Positions 7,997 to 17,610 of a DNA stretch of 64,000 nucleotides are shown here, piece by piece. Source of the stretch: Firmicutes bacterium UBA2058 (GTDB taxonomy: Bacteria; Bacillota; Clostridia; Tissierellales; Sedimentibacteraceae). The stretch is taken from positions 1 to 64,000 of the forward strand of contig DDAM01000066.1 in the NCBI GenBank assembly GCA_002332905.1, written 5' to 3'. The number at the start of each line of letters is the position of its first letter. The stretch's first letter is position 1. The notes beneath the pieces are model-generated. The model saw nothing but the letters and a program-made list of their open reading frames with translations. It had not been told where the DNA came from and made no database searches. The position numbers and the translations under genes are program-made.

Positions 7997-8527
7997 ATGA
8001 AACCATTAATAGTAGGAATTGCACTAATAATTGTCATTTTAATTATGTTAGTTTTTCAAATTGATAACTATGATTATAGATTGCAGTCAAATTTTCTAAA
8101 GTTTTGTGCCGATGAAGCATCAAACTCAGCATCATTGTTTTATTATGAAAATGAATATAAAAATGGACTAAAAATATTTAATGAAGCAGATGGAATAAAA
8201 TCTATTGAGCACGTTATACAAAATTACCTAAAAACAGATAATGGACTAACACCATTAAGAGATAGCTATTGGTCGGATAAAATAACATACACAGCTTACT
8301 TTTTTAATGACAATTTATCATGTAGCGTATATAAAAATGGAGTTAAGACAGATAGCTTTAACTTCACATACCCTTATCTTTATACAGACAAAGAGCTAAA
8401 TTATAAAAAAAGCGTTGGAAAAGCATCCGTTATAGTTACAATAAATGCAGGCAAAATAAATTACAGATTAAGCTTTACAGCTAAACCAATCTGTATACGC
8501 TCTTCAGGATATGAATATGAAATTTAA
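7997..8527 (+). CDS. TadE/TadG-like membrane-anchored protein
   Basis: The ATG at 7997 is chosen because GGAGG (7987-7991) lies just upstream of it; the ATG at 7985 overlaps that site. The 176-residue product has one N-terminal helix (about residues 4-22), then an exported domain of about 150 residues with many aromatic and Asn/Asp residues. Same general design as the preceding gene and 21 bases from the next. It probably acts as a minor subunit or periplasm-side adaptor of the Tad-like machine. No closer family was recognised. Confidence 0.45.
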   Translation: MKPLIVGIALIIVILIMLVFQIDNYDYRLQSNFLKFCADEASNSASLFYYENEYKNGLKIFNEADGIKSIEHVIQNYLKTDNGLTPLRDSYWSDKITYTAYFFNDNLSCSVYKNGVKTDSFNFTYPYLYTDKELNYKKSVGKASVIVTINAGKINYRLSFTAKPICIRSSGYEYEI

Positions 8528-8548
8528 ATAAAAGGATGGTAATGGAAT

Positions 8549-9802
8549 ATGAGGAAAATAATAAGTTTAATTCTAGTTTTAATAATGATTATATCAATAT
8601 TTACGACAACTAACGCAGAAGTTAATTTGATAGATGTAAAATCTACCGATTGGTTTTATTCTAATGTTGAAGAAATGATAAGGATGGGAATGGTACAAGG
8701 TTATTCTGATAATACATTTAAACCGGAGAATCCCGTTAAGGCAGATGAATTCATTAAAATGCTAGTAATTGCTCTTGGATATGATGCCAAACCAAGTACT
8801 AGCACTTATTGGGCAGACGGTTTTATTCAAAGAGCAGAGGAATTAAAAATATGTGATACGACTTTTATAAATGATTATCGCTTTGATTTAACAAGAGAGC
8901 AGGCAGTAAAAATAATAGCAAATGCTTTGTCATTAAAAGAAATGAGACCATTGGATTTATATTATGAACATGTAAAACCATTAATCAAGGACTTTTATTT
9001 AATACAGGACAAATACAAAGAAGATACAATAGATTGCTATGTTTGGGGAATTATGCAGGGAGACAATAAAAAACTTGTCAATCCACAAAAGAGCATAACA
9101 AGAGCAGAAGCAACAACAGTTATACTAAGAATGATAGATAAAACGAGAAGAATAAAGTTTAATCTGGATGGAGTAAAAACTATAGAAATGGAAACAAACG
9201 AACAAACACCAGGACTTTTGGTAGCACCTAAACATAATGGCGTTATATTAAATGAAATGGTTGATTTGGTTGAAGCTGTAAAGGCAGTTGAAAATGATAC
9301 AACAGGGGTAGAACAGTATGTTTTAAACGAGCTAGGAAATTCATTTTCTTTAGCTGGTTATGAAAATCAAAGAAAATATGATGAATTTTATAACTTTAAT
9401 ACACGTTCTCTTAATGGAGAAATAAATTTAGAGAATCTTGTAGAAGAATTAAATAAGGTTATAAATCATGATGATTGGACATTAAAAACAAGCCTAATAG
9501 AATTTCACAATAAACGCACACCATATGATATGACCATAAGAAACAGATATTTACTAGCTGATGATGGCACATATAGTTCAAACTATGAATATATGATGAG
9601 ATATCATAAAAAAACATTCCAAGCAATGTTTAAGGTATGGTTTGAAAATGAATACGAAAAAGCATGGAATATATTTGATTCAGCATTAAAGTATACAGGT
9701 ACGTATACTGAGGAAAAAGAAGTAGTAATAAATAATCGTAATTTTTTCATTCATTATAGTAATGATGTAGTAGGATTTACTGTATCAGTAAAACTAAAAT
9801 AG
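8549..9802 (+). CDS. Secreted protein with SLH (S-layer homology) domains
   Basis: 417 residues with a signal peptide (about 1-23, ending TTNAE). Three SLH-like domains follow: about 28-72 (WFYSNVEEMIRMGMVQGYSD then TFKPENPVKADEF), 80-130, and 145-198 (VWGIMQGDNKKL with ITRAEA). SLH domains bind pyruvylated secondary cell-wall polymer, so the product should sit on the wall. The C-terminal ~200 residues match no family I recognise. Inside the Tad-like operon it probably holds the fibre or the giant neighbour on the surface. Confidence 0.75.
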   Translation: MRKIISLILVLIMIISIFTTTNAEVNLIDVKSTDWFYSNVEEMIRMGMVQGYSDNTFKPENPVKADEFIKMLVIALGYDAKPSTSTYWADGFIQRAEELKICDTTFINDYRFDLTREQAVKIIANALSLKEMRPLDLYYEHVKPLIKDFYLIQDKYKEDTIDCYVWGIMQGDNKKLVNPQKSITRAEATTVILRMIDKTRRIKFNLDGVKTIEMETNEQTPGLLVAPKHNGVILNEMVDLVEAVKAVENDTTGVEQYVLNELGNSFSLAGYENQRKYDEFYNFNTRSLNGEINLENLVEELNKVINHDDWTLKTSLIEFHNKRTPYDMTIRNRYLLADDGTYSSNYEYMMRYHKKTFQAMFKVWFENEYEKAWNIFDSALKYTGTYTEEKEVVINNRNFFIHYSNDVVGFTVSVKLK

Positions 9803-9818
9803 ATAGAGGTAAAAATAA

Positions 9819-12800
9819 ATGAAAAGTAAAATAAATAGGATTATAATATTAACATTAATCCTTTGTTTTTTAATGAGTGAATTCAATATTTTCTATTCCT
9901 TTGAATTTGCCAATAAAGATACAAAACTCCCAAACGGTATAAAGTGGGAAGATAAAAATTTAAGACTGAATTTAACTATATTTAAAGATTTAGGACTTGT
10001 GGTATATGGAGACCATACACTAATAAAAAACAATGACTTTAAGGCAAAGACAAATGGATATTACACTAAAAATGGTGTACGTGGAGAATACAGGTATCAT
10101 GGATATACATTAGGTGGCAGTATATATGCTAATACAGATTTTCCTGAAGATGAAGTGATGACGAGAGGTGAAAATACTTATAGATATATACCCCGTATTT
10201 GGGAAGAAGGTAATTCATATTATAATTCAAAACGACTAGAAGTACCATCGCAATACACTGATATTGCAACTGGCGACAAGGTAACTCTACTTATTCAATC
10301 CCTATACCAAACAAAAATAAACAGTGCAGCTCCGTATTCATTAACAAACCCTTTATCCGGTGATGGCAAGTTTTATAATTACGCAAATGTCCAAACAATG
10401 CCCACATACTATAACTCAGGAGATTTTAGATTAGACCATTTAGTCACATATAAAGATGGACATACTCAACTATGGTATGTAAATAACTCACTAAAAAGAG
10501 ACACAGTAGCTAAAAAGCACTCAACTGTAAAGGCAAAATTTATTAATAAGCCTATATTCAAAAACATTGAAGAAATTACCAAAAAAGGCACCATAACTGT
10601 AGAGGTTGAACTTTCGGGATTTTTAGACGATGCTTGGCTATATGACGGAGTAGACAAAAACATAAAAGAAACAGACGAACTCTTAAGATACTTATACTAC
10701 AACAGACAAGATATAGACCATTGGGAGCTATATGTAACAGATACAATTACAAATAAAAAACATACTGTAAACCTAAACAATAAAAATGTATCCGTACAAA
10801 GTAAATTTACAATAGATTTACCATATTCAGACTACTCTAAACTATTGCAAAAAGATGATAAAGGCAATATAACAACAACATCATTATCAGTAGGATTTTT
10901 AGGTGAGGCAAGAGCAATATACGCAGATAAACAATATGACAATGGCTACAATAACATAGGTGATTCAGACAGTACATCAATACCAGTACCAGATAAACCT
11001 CAAGAACCAGCATCAGGTGATTTGTCCCCGATATTTCCTCTATTAGAAGAGCCGTTTTACATGCTTGATACAGAAAAATTTAAGCTTTATGACAGAACAG
11101 TCGAAAATGTAGTAGACAGATTTATGCTATTTGACGGAGTACAGCTATCAGAAGAAGATGAAGAAAAAATGCTCAATGGAGAGTGGCTATTTCCATTAAC
11201 AGGTGAACATGAGCTGCACGACTATGACATATATTGGGTAAATGAGCTTGGCAGGACATATCATTGGAAAGGCTTTATAATGGTTTACACAACAAAAGCA
11301 AAAGTACAAGTAGACATAGAAGGACCACATAAAGAGAACAGAACACATATAGCATATAACAATATAACATCAGGAAATCCTTCATACGTAACACAAAGAA
11401 GCAGTTATCAAACCTTAACATTTGATATACATGGTGATGAAATATATACAGGAACAAAAACAGATAAAAAAATAGAGTTTATCTCCAAAAGTCCATATAC
11501 AGATATCAATATAGATTTACAGGTAGAATGTAAAGTAAAGCCACAGTATATAGAAAGAGATGATATACCGAAAGGATATCATGTAAGTAATTTTTACACA
11601 TATACAATGCACGTGCAAGAAGACCATAGACCAGATATATATTGTGTAATATGGAACCATGTTTTATCAAGAAATGAAAAGCTACAAATGACCTTAGACA
11701 TAGCAAGCTATGATGGAGATATAGTATCAGACAATATGGCTACATACAAACTATACTATGATGAAGATAAAGACGGAACAGCAGAAAAATTAATCAAAAG
11801 CGGTACAGTAAATGACGAAATAAAAAATTACTCTCCAAGTGACTTAGGAATGTATGAAATAGTCTTTAATGTACAAGAAGAATTCGGACAATCAACACTT
11901 GAACAGCATATAACAAATAAAGATAAAAAGCATACTGAAATAAAAAGACAATTCTATGTTGAAAACTTAGCACCAAGCACACAAATCTATGCAGACATAC
12001 CTACGGACTATCCCAAAGTAGATGTAACCATATTAAACGATAAAAACATATCAAGAAGCTATAATCAAAATATAGTAGATACAAGAATTTCATTTGCTAA
12101 TACTTTAATAAGAGAAAGCTTAAATCCATATGTTTACACATGGGATTTGCATACTTATATCAGCACCCAAGAAGCAACAACCATTAAACAGACTGGCGCA
12201 AGCTATCCTTCAGATACTGTGCCATATGCCAGTGGTGGATATAGCGGAACATTAAATCGTTATGATCAGGTAAATAATCAAGAGTGGGAAGATCACGGAA
12301 GATATGTTACGAAATATGTTACAGAGACAGTAACAGGAGAACGAGAGGGGTATTCGTATGTAGATTACGATTCAGGCGGAAACGTTGTAGATACCGATAG
12401 TACAAATCAGCCTACTATGGATATTGACGGAGTAACAGCTTCAAAGGATAGCTGGGAAGAAACAGGCAATAATACCGAATCACTTCCTGGCGGGGGAAAA
12501 AGAGTAAAGAGAACATACAAAGCATCATACTCAGCAAAAATAAAAGTACCCGTTGAAGTATGGGTACCTAACATGATACTTGTAGATAGATGGACAGGAT
12601 ATTATAAAGGAAACATATATAAATATGTAAAACAACCATTCGAAGCTGTATACAGAGATACAAGCAATAAATATGTTGTATATATATCAACGGATAACTA
12701 TATAAATAATTCAGAAGATTTACATCTAGTCAGACAAAGAGCAGAAAGCAAACTAATATTAGTTGGTTCAAATGCATTAAAAAATAGTATAGCAAACGAC

Positions 12801-14936
12801 TATTATATAGATGGCTCTCTCAGTCTTGATGAAATATACCAACATATTGCAGAGTATATATCAGGCGATAATCCAATGGAAAGAGGTAGTGTAATCCTTA
12901 TAAATGAAAACTTTACTACTAGCCATGCGGATATAGACCGAGAACATGATGCTATTGAAAAAGGAGGTTTTCAAATAGTTCATGACAAAAACTATTTTGA
13001 TAATCCAATGTCACAAGAACAAAATACCAATACATCATTTATAGAAAATAAATTTGATACAAAAGTATTACCGACTAAATTAAATAACTCCGGTAAATAT
13101 ATATTTTATAGACGTATAAATGATTTGCCATTAAATTATAGAGAAAAAAGCGAATATAGCAATATTGCTGAATATATAATATACGCACATAGAAAGCCAA
13201 TTGCGAAATTTGAGATAGATTGGGAGTACAACATAAACACAGGATATTATGATATAGACTTTAAAGATACAAGCTATGACTTAGATTTACAATTCAAGGA
13301 TCCAGAGAATAAAAAGGGTATAAGAGAAAGAAAGCTAATATACTATAACAAAGAAGATAACATAAAGTATTACAGTGTTCCAACAAGGCTTCTACCCGGT
13401 AAATACGTAATAAATTATTATGCAAAGGATAATTATGGAGTGTGGAGTGATGTATATACAAAAGAAATAGAACTACCGCAGCTGCCGCCGCCACAATTAG
13501 ATGCTAAACTAAAAGCAGAACTACCACAATTTAGTTTAGTTAGTATTCCGGCTAGTGAAAATCTTATTGCACATGATATATGGACGAGATACCCTTATGA
13601 TGTAACCACATATTTAGGATTAAATTCTCCATATACAACATACAGACAACTTTTATCATCAAGAGATGTATGGAAAAAAGATGGACAAGATATGTATTGG
13701 AACGATCAGGTTTATAATATACCTGCAACAGTAAAAAGCGGAACATATACATTTAATATCAGAGCTGTAGACGTATTGTTAGCAAACAGGTATACAGAAT
13801 TACCATTTACAGTAAAAGTATCAACACCAATAAACCTTGTGCCGAAATTAGAAGAACGTATAATAGCAGAAAAGACCTATAATATAACTGCAACAACAAG
13901 TAAATATATAAATACAGCTTATTCAAATAGTAATGTTACGGTAACAATGTTCTATAATTCTCCATATGCAGTTACAATGAAGATGGACGGTAATAACACA
14001 AACTGGAATAAATCATACAGGCCAACAAAGAGTATACCCGAAGGTATGTATTTGGCAAAATTTATAGCAACACTACCAAGCGGAGAATATGAAGAAAAAA
14101 TTCTATACTATCAATATGCATATAATACACCACCAGACATAAACGGTGGAGATTTGTTTGGTGGAAGTGCAAACCTGAATAATAACTATATATATGAAAA
14201 TGATGATATTAACTTTATACTATATTATCAAGATGTTGATTTAACACCGGTAACAGTAGATATAAAGCTATATGATTCTAAGAACAAATTATTAAACTCT
14301 ATAAGCAAAGTGATTAATCCTGTAGGGAATTCATATCCTCCATTTGATACAAAGAATCATTTCGCTAATGGATTTTTATATGAAAATATCCCATTAGGAC
14401 ATTACAAGCTTGTTGCTACTGTAACAGATGATTACGGTGAGACTGCAACATATGAACTTCCTTTTGAGGTTCATGACTTATGGGTAAAAGGAGCAGTAAC
14501 TCATACTGCTGATTGGGAAAATAATAGACAGACATACAATTCTAAATATCCTTCAAAAACTAGAGATGAAAATACCTACTGGAACGGTGAATCCTTAGAA
14601 ACAAGTGCAAATACAACAGTTATAAATATAGCAAGCTTAGTAAAGTGCAACAAGGTTTCTGTAGAAATAATCAACAATGATAAGCCATCGGATAATAGAT
14701 ATTTACAATGGCTAAATTCAGATAATATAACAGATGATAAATGGAAATTAAGCTATTGGGATAAAGATTGGGTAAGTAAGGATGGAAATGTAACAGTAAA
14801 GTGGGGAGTAAACAAAAAACAAGAATTAACCTTACGATTTACGGCATATTTTAACAACGAATGGGTAGAGATATATGATGTTAAAATATACATAGATAAT
14901 AGGGATGACTATTGGAAGCTCCATAGGGCGTGGTAA
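9819..14936 (+). CDS. Giant secreted surface protein (1705 aa)
   Basis: The last gene of the operon. A signal peptide (about 1-29) is followed by a mature protein of almost 190 kDa, beta-rich and full of Tyr, Asn, Thr and Asp. About residues 1125-1225 look like a PKD/Ig-type domain (KPIAKFEIDWEY at its start, YAKDNYGVWSDVYTKEIEL at its end). More Ig-like segments seem to follow, one closing with TDDYGETATYELPFEV near residue 1545. No LPXTG sortase signal, SLH domain or C-terminal membrane helix is seen, so it is either released or held by another component such as the SLH protein upstream. A tip adhesin or extracellular scaffold is a guess. It is intact with no frameshift. Confidence 0.6.
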   Translation: MKSKINRIIILTLILCFLMSEFNIFYSFEFANKDTKLPNGIKWEDKNLRLNLTIFKDLGLVVYGDHTLIKNNDFKAKTNGYYTKNGVRGEYRYHGYTLGGSIYANTDFPEDEVMTRGENTYRYIPRIWEEGNSYYNSKRLEVPSQYTDIATGDKVTLLIQSLYQTKINSAAPYSLTNPLSGDGKFYNYANVQTMPTYYNSGDFRLDHLVTYKDGHTQLWYVNNSLKRDTVAKKHSTVKAKFINKPIFKNIEEITKKGTITVEVELSGFLDDAWLYDGVDKNIKETDELLRYLYYNRQDIDHWELYVTDTITNKKHTVNLNNKNVSVQSKFTIDLPYSDYSKLLQKDDKGNITTTSLSVGFLGEARAIYADKQYDNGYNNIGDSDSTSIPVPDKPQEPASGDLSPIFPLLEEPFYMLDTEKFKLYDRTVENVVDRFMLFDGVQLSEEDEEKMLNGEWLFPLTGEHELHDYDIYWVNELGRTYHWKGFIMVYTTKAKVQVDIEGPHKENRTHIAYNNITSGNPSYVTQRSSYQTLTFDIHGDEIYTGTKTDKKIEFISKSPYTDINIDLQVECKVKPQYIERDDIPKGYHVSNFYTYTMHVQEDHRPDIYCVIWNHVLSRNEKLQMTLDIASYDGDIVSDNMATYKLYYDEDKDGTAEKLIKSGTVNDEIKNYSPSDLGMYEIVFNVQEEFGQSTLEQHITNKDKKHTEIKRQFYVENLAPSTQIYADIPTDYPKVDVTILNDKNISRSYNQNIVDTRISFANTLIRESLNPYVYTWDLHTYISTQEATTIKQTGASYPSDTVPYASGGYSGTLNRYDQVNNQEWEDHGRYVTKYVTETVTGEREGYSYVDYDSGGNVVDTDSTNQPTMDIDGVTASKDSWEETGNNTESLPGGGKRVKRTYKASYSAKIKVPVEVWVPNMILVDRWTGYYKGNIYKYVKQPFEAVYRDTSNKYVVYISTDNYINNSEDLHLVRQRAESKLILVGSNALKNSIANDYYIDGSLSLDEIYQHIAEYISGDNPMERGSVILINENFTTSHADIDREHDAIEKGGFQIVHDKNYFDNPMSQEQNTNTSFIENKFDTKVLPTKLNNSGKYIFYRRINDLPLNYREKSEYSNIAEYIIYAHRKPIAKFEIDWEYNINTGYYDIDFKDTSYDLDLQFKDPENKKGIRERKLIYYNKEDNIKYYSVPTRLLPGKYVINYYAKDNYGVWSDVYTKEIELPQLPPPQLDAKLKAELPQFSLVSIPASENLIAHDIWTRYPYDVTTYLGLNSPYTTYRQLLSSRDVWKKDGQDMYWNDQVYNIPATVKSGTYTFNIRAVDVLLANRYTELPFTVKVSTPINLVPKLEERIIAEKTYNITATTSKYINTAYSNSNVTVTMFYNSPYAVTMKMDGNNTNWNKSYRPTKSIPEGMYLAKFIATLPSGEYEEKILYYQYAYNTPPDINGGDLFGGSANLNNNYIYENDDINFILYYQDVDLTPVTVDIKLYDSKNKLLNSISKVINPVGNSYPPFDTKNHFANGFLYENIPLGHYKLVATVTDDYGETATYELPFEVHDLWVKGAVTHTADWENNRQTYNSKYPSKTRDENTYWNGESLETSANTTVINIASLVKCNKVSVEIINNDKPSDNRYLQWLNSDNITDDKWKLSYWDKDWVSKDGNVTVKWGVNKKQELTLRFTAYFNNEWVEIYDVKIYIDNRDDYWKLHRAW

Positions 14937-15177
14937 ACAAGAATTTAACTGAGTAAGCTTAGTAGACTATTTTGTTTCCTTGATATACTTTTATGATTTT
15001 TATCCTAGTAATCATAGAAGTTTTAGAGAATATATTTTATAAAGCAATGAATTATCATGGTGCACTTCAATTTGTAAAAGATTATTTTAATACATTTCTT
15101 ATTTTGATTGCAACTTAGTATATAATTTAACATAGTGTAGGATTGGAAAATTTTATTATTATATGGAGGGTATTGCT
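14937..15177. other. Gene-free spacer with repeat copy
   Basis: No gene is supported. It holds GTAAGCTTAGTAGAC (about 14954-14968) and a following stretch that resembles 16298-16335, a weak hairpin (TATGATT/AATCATA, about 14992-15017), and TATAAT at 15121-15126, a possible -10 element of the phosphorylase gene without a convincing -35 at 17 bases. Confidence 0.4.
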
Positions 15178-16002
15178 ATGCAATATGTTGACTTAATTTC
15201 AAGCATACATCGTTTTATTGACGATAATTTGGATATTTGTGACCGTTTTTTGGGAGTAGAATCTAAAAAAATACAAAAAAATGTTATAATTTCACCAGGC
15301 TGGGGACCAGAAAGAGTGCCAGGGATAGGCAGTGCAGAGCTTATAGCTTCGGGGGCATTATATGGTTCATTAAAGGTGTGGAATATAAATAATGGAGATA
15401 CAGAAATTACATACATTCAAACAGGATGTGGCGCCGCTATACTTATGGATGCTCTATTATCTTTAGGCGTTTCGGATTGTAAGAACATCATTTTTATAAG
15501 TTCTGTTGGTGCTGCAGATGCTAACATTGGTATAGGTGATATTGTTATTCCTGAATACTCTATTACTGGCGATGGAGCTAGCCGTTATATTGCTTCAGAT
15601 ACCCTTAATAAGGATGTTTTTGGCGAAAAAATGTATCCAGATACTTCTTTGCTAGCACAACTAAAGCTTGAAACAGAAAAAATTTGCAAAGAAACCAATA
15701 CTAAATGGCATATTGGGAAGACTTTCTGCACAGATACCATCTTTGCTGAGTTCGCCCATATTGATACTATAATTAACAAAGGATGCAACACCTTGGATAT
15801 GGAAACAGCTGTGGCATTTAGAGCAGCAAAATTGATGAATAAAGCACTGGTTGCTATATTAAGCGTTACTGATAATACCATTGTAAAGAAATCGCTTATT
15901 AGCAAAACCACAAAAAATGAGGATGACTACAGACTATTTGTTAGAAGAGAGGTTTTCCACAAAATCATAAATAATCTTATCAAATCAACAAGATGTACAT
16001 AA
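15178..16002 (+). CDS. PNP/UDP-family nucleoside phosphorylase-like protein
   Basis: Start at ATG 15178 because GGAGGG (15165-15170) sits 7 bases upstream; the ATG at 15163 overlaps that site. The 274-residue protein shows the nucleoside phosphorylase fold: glycine-rich YIQTGCGAAILMDAL, IFISSVGAADANIGIGDIVIP, and the nucleoside-binding LDMETAVAFRAA (compare the E-M-E/META motif of PNP and MTA nucleosidases). It probably cleaves a purine or pyrimidine nucleoside with phosphate in the cytoplasm. The exact substrate cannot be told. It stands alone, flanked by repeats. Confidence 0.7.
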   Translation: MQYVDLISSIHRFIDDNLDICDRFLGVESKKIQKNVIISPGWGPERVPGIGSAELIASGALYGSLKVWNINNGDTEITYIQTGCGAAILMDALLSLGVSDCKNIIFISSVGAADANIGIGDIVIPEYSITGDGASRYIASDTLNKDVFGEKMYPDTSLLAQLKLETEKICKETNTKWHIGKTFCTDTIFAEFAHIDTIINKGCNTLDMETAVAFRAAKLMNKALVAILSVTDNTIVKKSLISKTTKNEDDYRLFVRREVFHKIINNLIKSTRCT

Positions 16003-16070
16003 TAAACATTTCTTTTTTACGCAGTACTAAACAAAGTTATAAATTATTGATTATAGAGAGGTTATTAATA

Positions 16071-16305
16071 TGAACGAAAAGAATTTATTATTTGCAATAA
16101 GTGACCCATTCATCGAAGAAAAAATTAATTTAGAAAATATAGACAATGCATAGGAACTTTTTGGTCAGGTTGTCCTAAACAAAATGGTAGGCGTAGTTTA
16201 TGATAATATATGGTAATAATATGTTTAATTCACTTAGATTTTTGCTAAAGATTTAGTTGAAAAACTAGATTTGACGAATGAAATGAAAGATTATGTGAAA
16301 TCTTA
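16071..16305 (+). pseudogene. Broken small ORF of unknown family
   Basis: GAGAGGTTATTAAT gives a fair ribosome-binding site and an ATG at 16071 opens an ORF that reads 27 codons to a TAG (16152-16154), where the context (NA-stop-ELFGQ) suggests a former CAG. Reading continues (VVLNKMVGVVYDNI) to another stop and then a frameshifted remnant (DLVEKLDLTNEMKDYV) ending near 16305. This is a decayed gene. A nucleotidyltransferase-like origin is possible but too weak to claim. Confidence 0.4.
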
Positions 16306-16360
16306 GTAGAGTGTTGTTTCTTCGACATACTTTTTGCTGTAAATTTAAGGTCAGCAATCA

Positions 16361-16471
16361 ATATAAAAAAGTTTCTGTCTCTGTAACGAGATTTACCTTC
16401 CAGACATTAGGGGATTATCCCCTAATGTTTGGAAGGTAAATCTCGCTGAAGTCGCAGAAACTTTTTTATAT
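16361..16471. repeat. 111-bp near-perfect palindrome (bidirectional terminator-like)
   Basis: Two 55-base arms (16361-16415 and 16417-16471) around one central base. The inner 24 pairs (GCGAGATTTACCTTCC core) have one mismatch, a 9-base unpaired bubble follows, and the outer 17 pairs end in AAAAAAG/CTTTTTT, giving a T-run on both strands. It lies between a broken + strand ORF and the 3' end of the - strand DegV gene, so it could end transcription from both sides. Its length far exceeds a normal terminator, so a small mobile palindrome (MITE or REP-like) is also possible. Confidence 0.6.
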
Positions 16472-16507
16472 TTCTTACCACCATAGCACTGTATTTGCGT
16501 GTTCCTT

Positions 16508-16545
16508 TACTAAGCTTTCACGACTCGCGACTAGCAAGCTTAGTA
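16508..16545. repeat. Hairpin with repeated CTTAGTAGAC end
   Basis: ACTAAGCTT and AAGCTTAGT form a 9-bp stem around a GC-richer loop (TCACGACTCGCGACTAGC). The right side AGCTTAGTAGAC occurs also at about 14957. It lies 43 bases from the 3' end of the - strand DegV gene and may contribute to its termination, though no T-run follows. Confidence 0.35.
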
Positions 16546-16587
16546 GACGTACATGCCAAAAACGAAGATAAACAAAGAAAAATCCTT

Positions 16588-17457
16588 TTACCTTTCTTTT
16601 CCCAAGAAAAATAGTGCTACTGTTCCGGGTCCTGAATGTGCACCTATAACAGGGTCAACATAGTGTATTAGTATATCTTTTATACCAAATCTTTCTTTAA
16701 TTTTGTTTGCTAGATATTCTGCATCCTCTATGCAATCTCCATGTGATATATATACAATTTGATTTTCAGGGTTTATTGCTAAAAGCTCCATTTTTTCAAA
16801 TAGTGCATCTAATGATTTTCTTCTGCCACGAACTTTTGTTACAGGTATTAATCGTCCTGAGTTATCCATATGTAAAACAGGCTTAATACCAAGCACTGTT
16901 CCAACCACTGCTGCTGAAGCTGATACTCTTCCTCCGCGCTTTAAGAAGAATAAATCATCAACAGTAAACCAATGACACAGATGAAGTATATTATCCATAA
17001 GCCATGAATGTACTTCTTCTATGCTTTTACCTTCTTCTCTATGTTTTGCTGCGTAAGTTACTAAAAGTCCTTCACCAAGTGAGGCTCCAAGTGTATCAAT
17101 GTCGTATATTTTTCTTTCTGGATATTTTTCTTTAAGTTCTTCTAAAACGTTGTGTGCTGTTTGATAGGTACCACTTAGCGCTGATGAAAAACCTATATAA
17201 AGAACATCTTTTCCGCTTGATAATATTGGCTCAAAAATTTCTAAGCAAGATGTCGGACTCATACATGATGTAGTAACAAGATCTTTATTTCGCATCATAG
17301 TATAAAACTGAGATAAGTCGTTTTCTTCACCTTTTATATAACTTGCATATTCAACATCATTAACTCTAAAAACTAGAGATAAGATGTGAAGATTATATTT
17401 GTCAATAACATCATTTGGTAAATTTGCAGATGAATCAGTTACTATTTCAAAGCTCAT
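16588..17457 (-). CDS. DegV family fatty-acid-binding protein
   Basis: A 289-residue DegV/FakB-type protein. The start is the ATG at 17457 with TTGGAGGA upstream. N-terminal IVTDSSANLP binds the fatty-acid carboxylate in this family, and TTSCMSPTS (the TSxPS-like motif) and GFSSALSGTYQTA are typical. FakB proteins hand fatty acids to the kinase FakA; no fakA is near. Its second paralogue is at 32614. Monocistronic, with the long palindrome downstream. Family assignment is secure, the ligand is unknown. Confidence 0.85.
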   Translation of the reverse strand: MSFEIVTDSSANLPNDVIDKYNLHILSLVFRVNDVEYASYIKGEENDLSQFYTMMRNKDLVTTSCMSPTSCLEIFEPILSSGKDVLYIGFSSALSGTYQTAHNVLEELKEKYPERKIYDIDTLGASLGEGLLVTYAAKHREEGKSIEEVHSWLMDNILHLCHWFTVDDLFFLKRGGRVSASAAVVGTVLGIKPVLHMDNSGRLIPVTKVRGRRKSLDALFEKMELLAINPENQIVYISHGDCIEDAEYLANKIKERFGIKDILIHYVDPVIGAHSGPGTVALFFLGKER

Positions 17458-17560
17458 AGTCTCCTCCAATATATGTAGTATTAAATACTATTATATATAA
17501 TATAAAATACGTTGTAAACATAAATTTATTTATATTTCATAATATATCCAAAAAATCAAA

Positions 17561-17588
17561 AAATAAACGCACTATAAAGCGTTTATTT
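17561..17588 (-). terminator. Terminator of the CoA-disulfide reductase gene
   Basis: AAATAAACGC (17561-17570) and GCGTTTATTT (17579-17588) form a 10-bp stem with an 8-base loop. On the - strand the stem is followed by TTTTTGATTTTTT. It lies 23 bases beyond the stop codon of the - strand gene. Confidence 0.8.
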
Positions 17589-17610
17589 TTATAAGGTCTT
17601 TTATATAAAT

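Noticed and set aside
9819..14936. Phage tail or prophage gene
   Set aside because: The protein has a Sec signal peptide and follows Tad-like and SLH genes; no phage structural genes, integrase or att sites are around.
184..14936. Conjugation or type IV secretion (VirB11) locus
   Set aside because: CpaF-like ATPases resemble VirB11, but the SAF-domain protein, two TadB/TadC-type platforms and CpaE-like proteins fit Tad; no relaxase, VirD4 or VirB4 is present.
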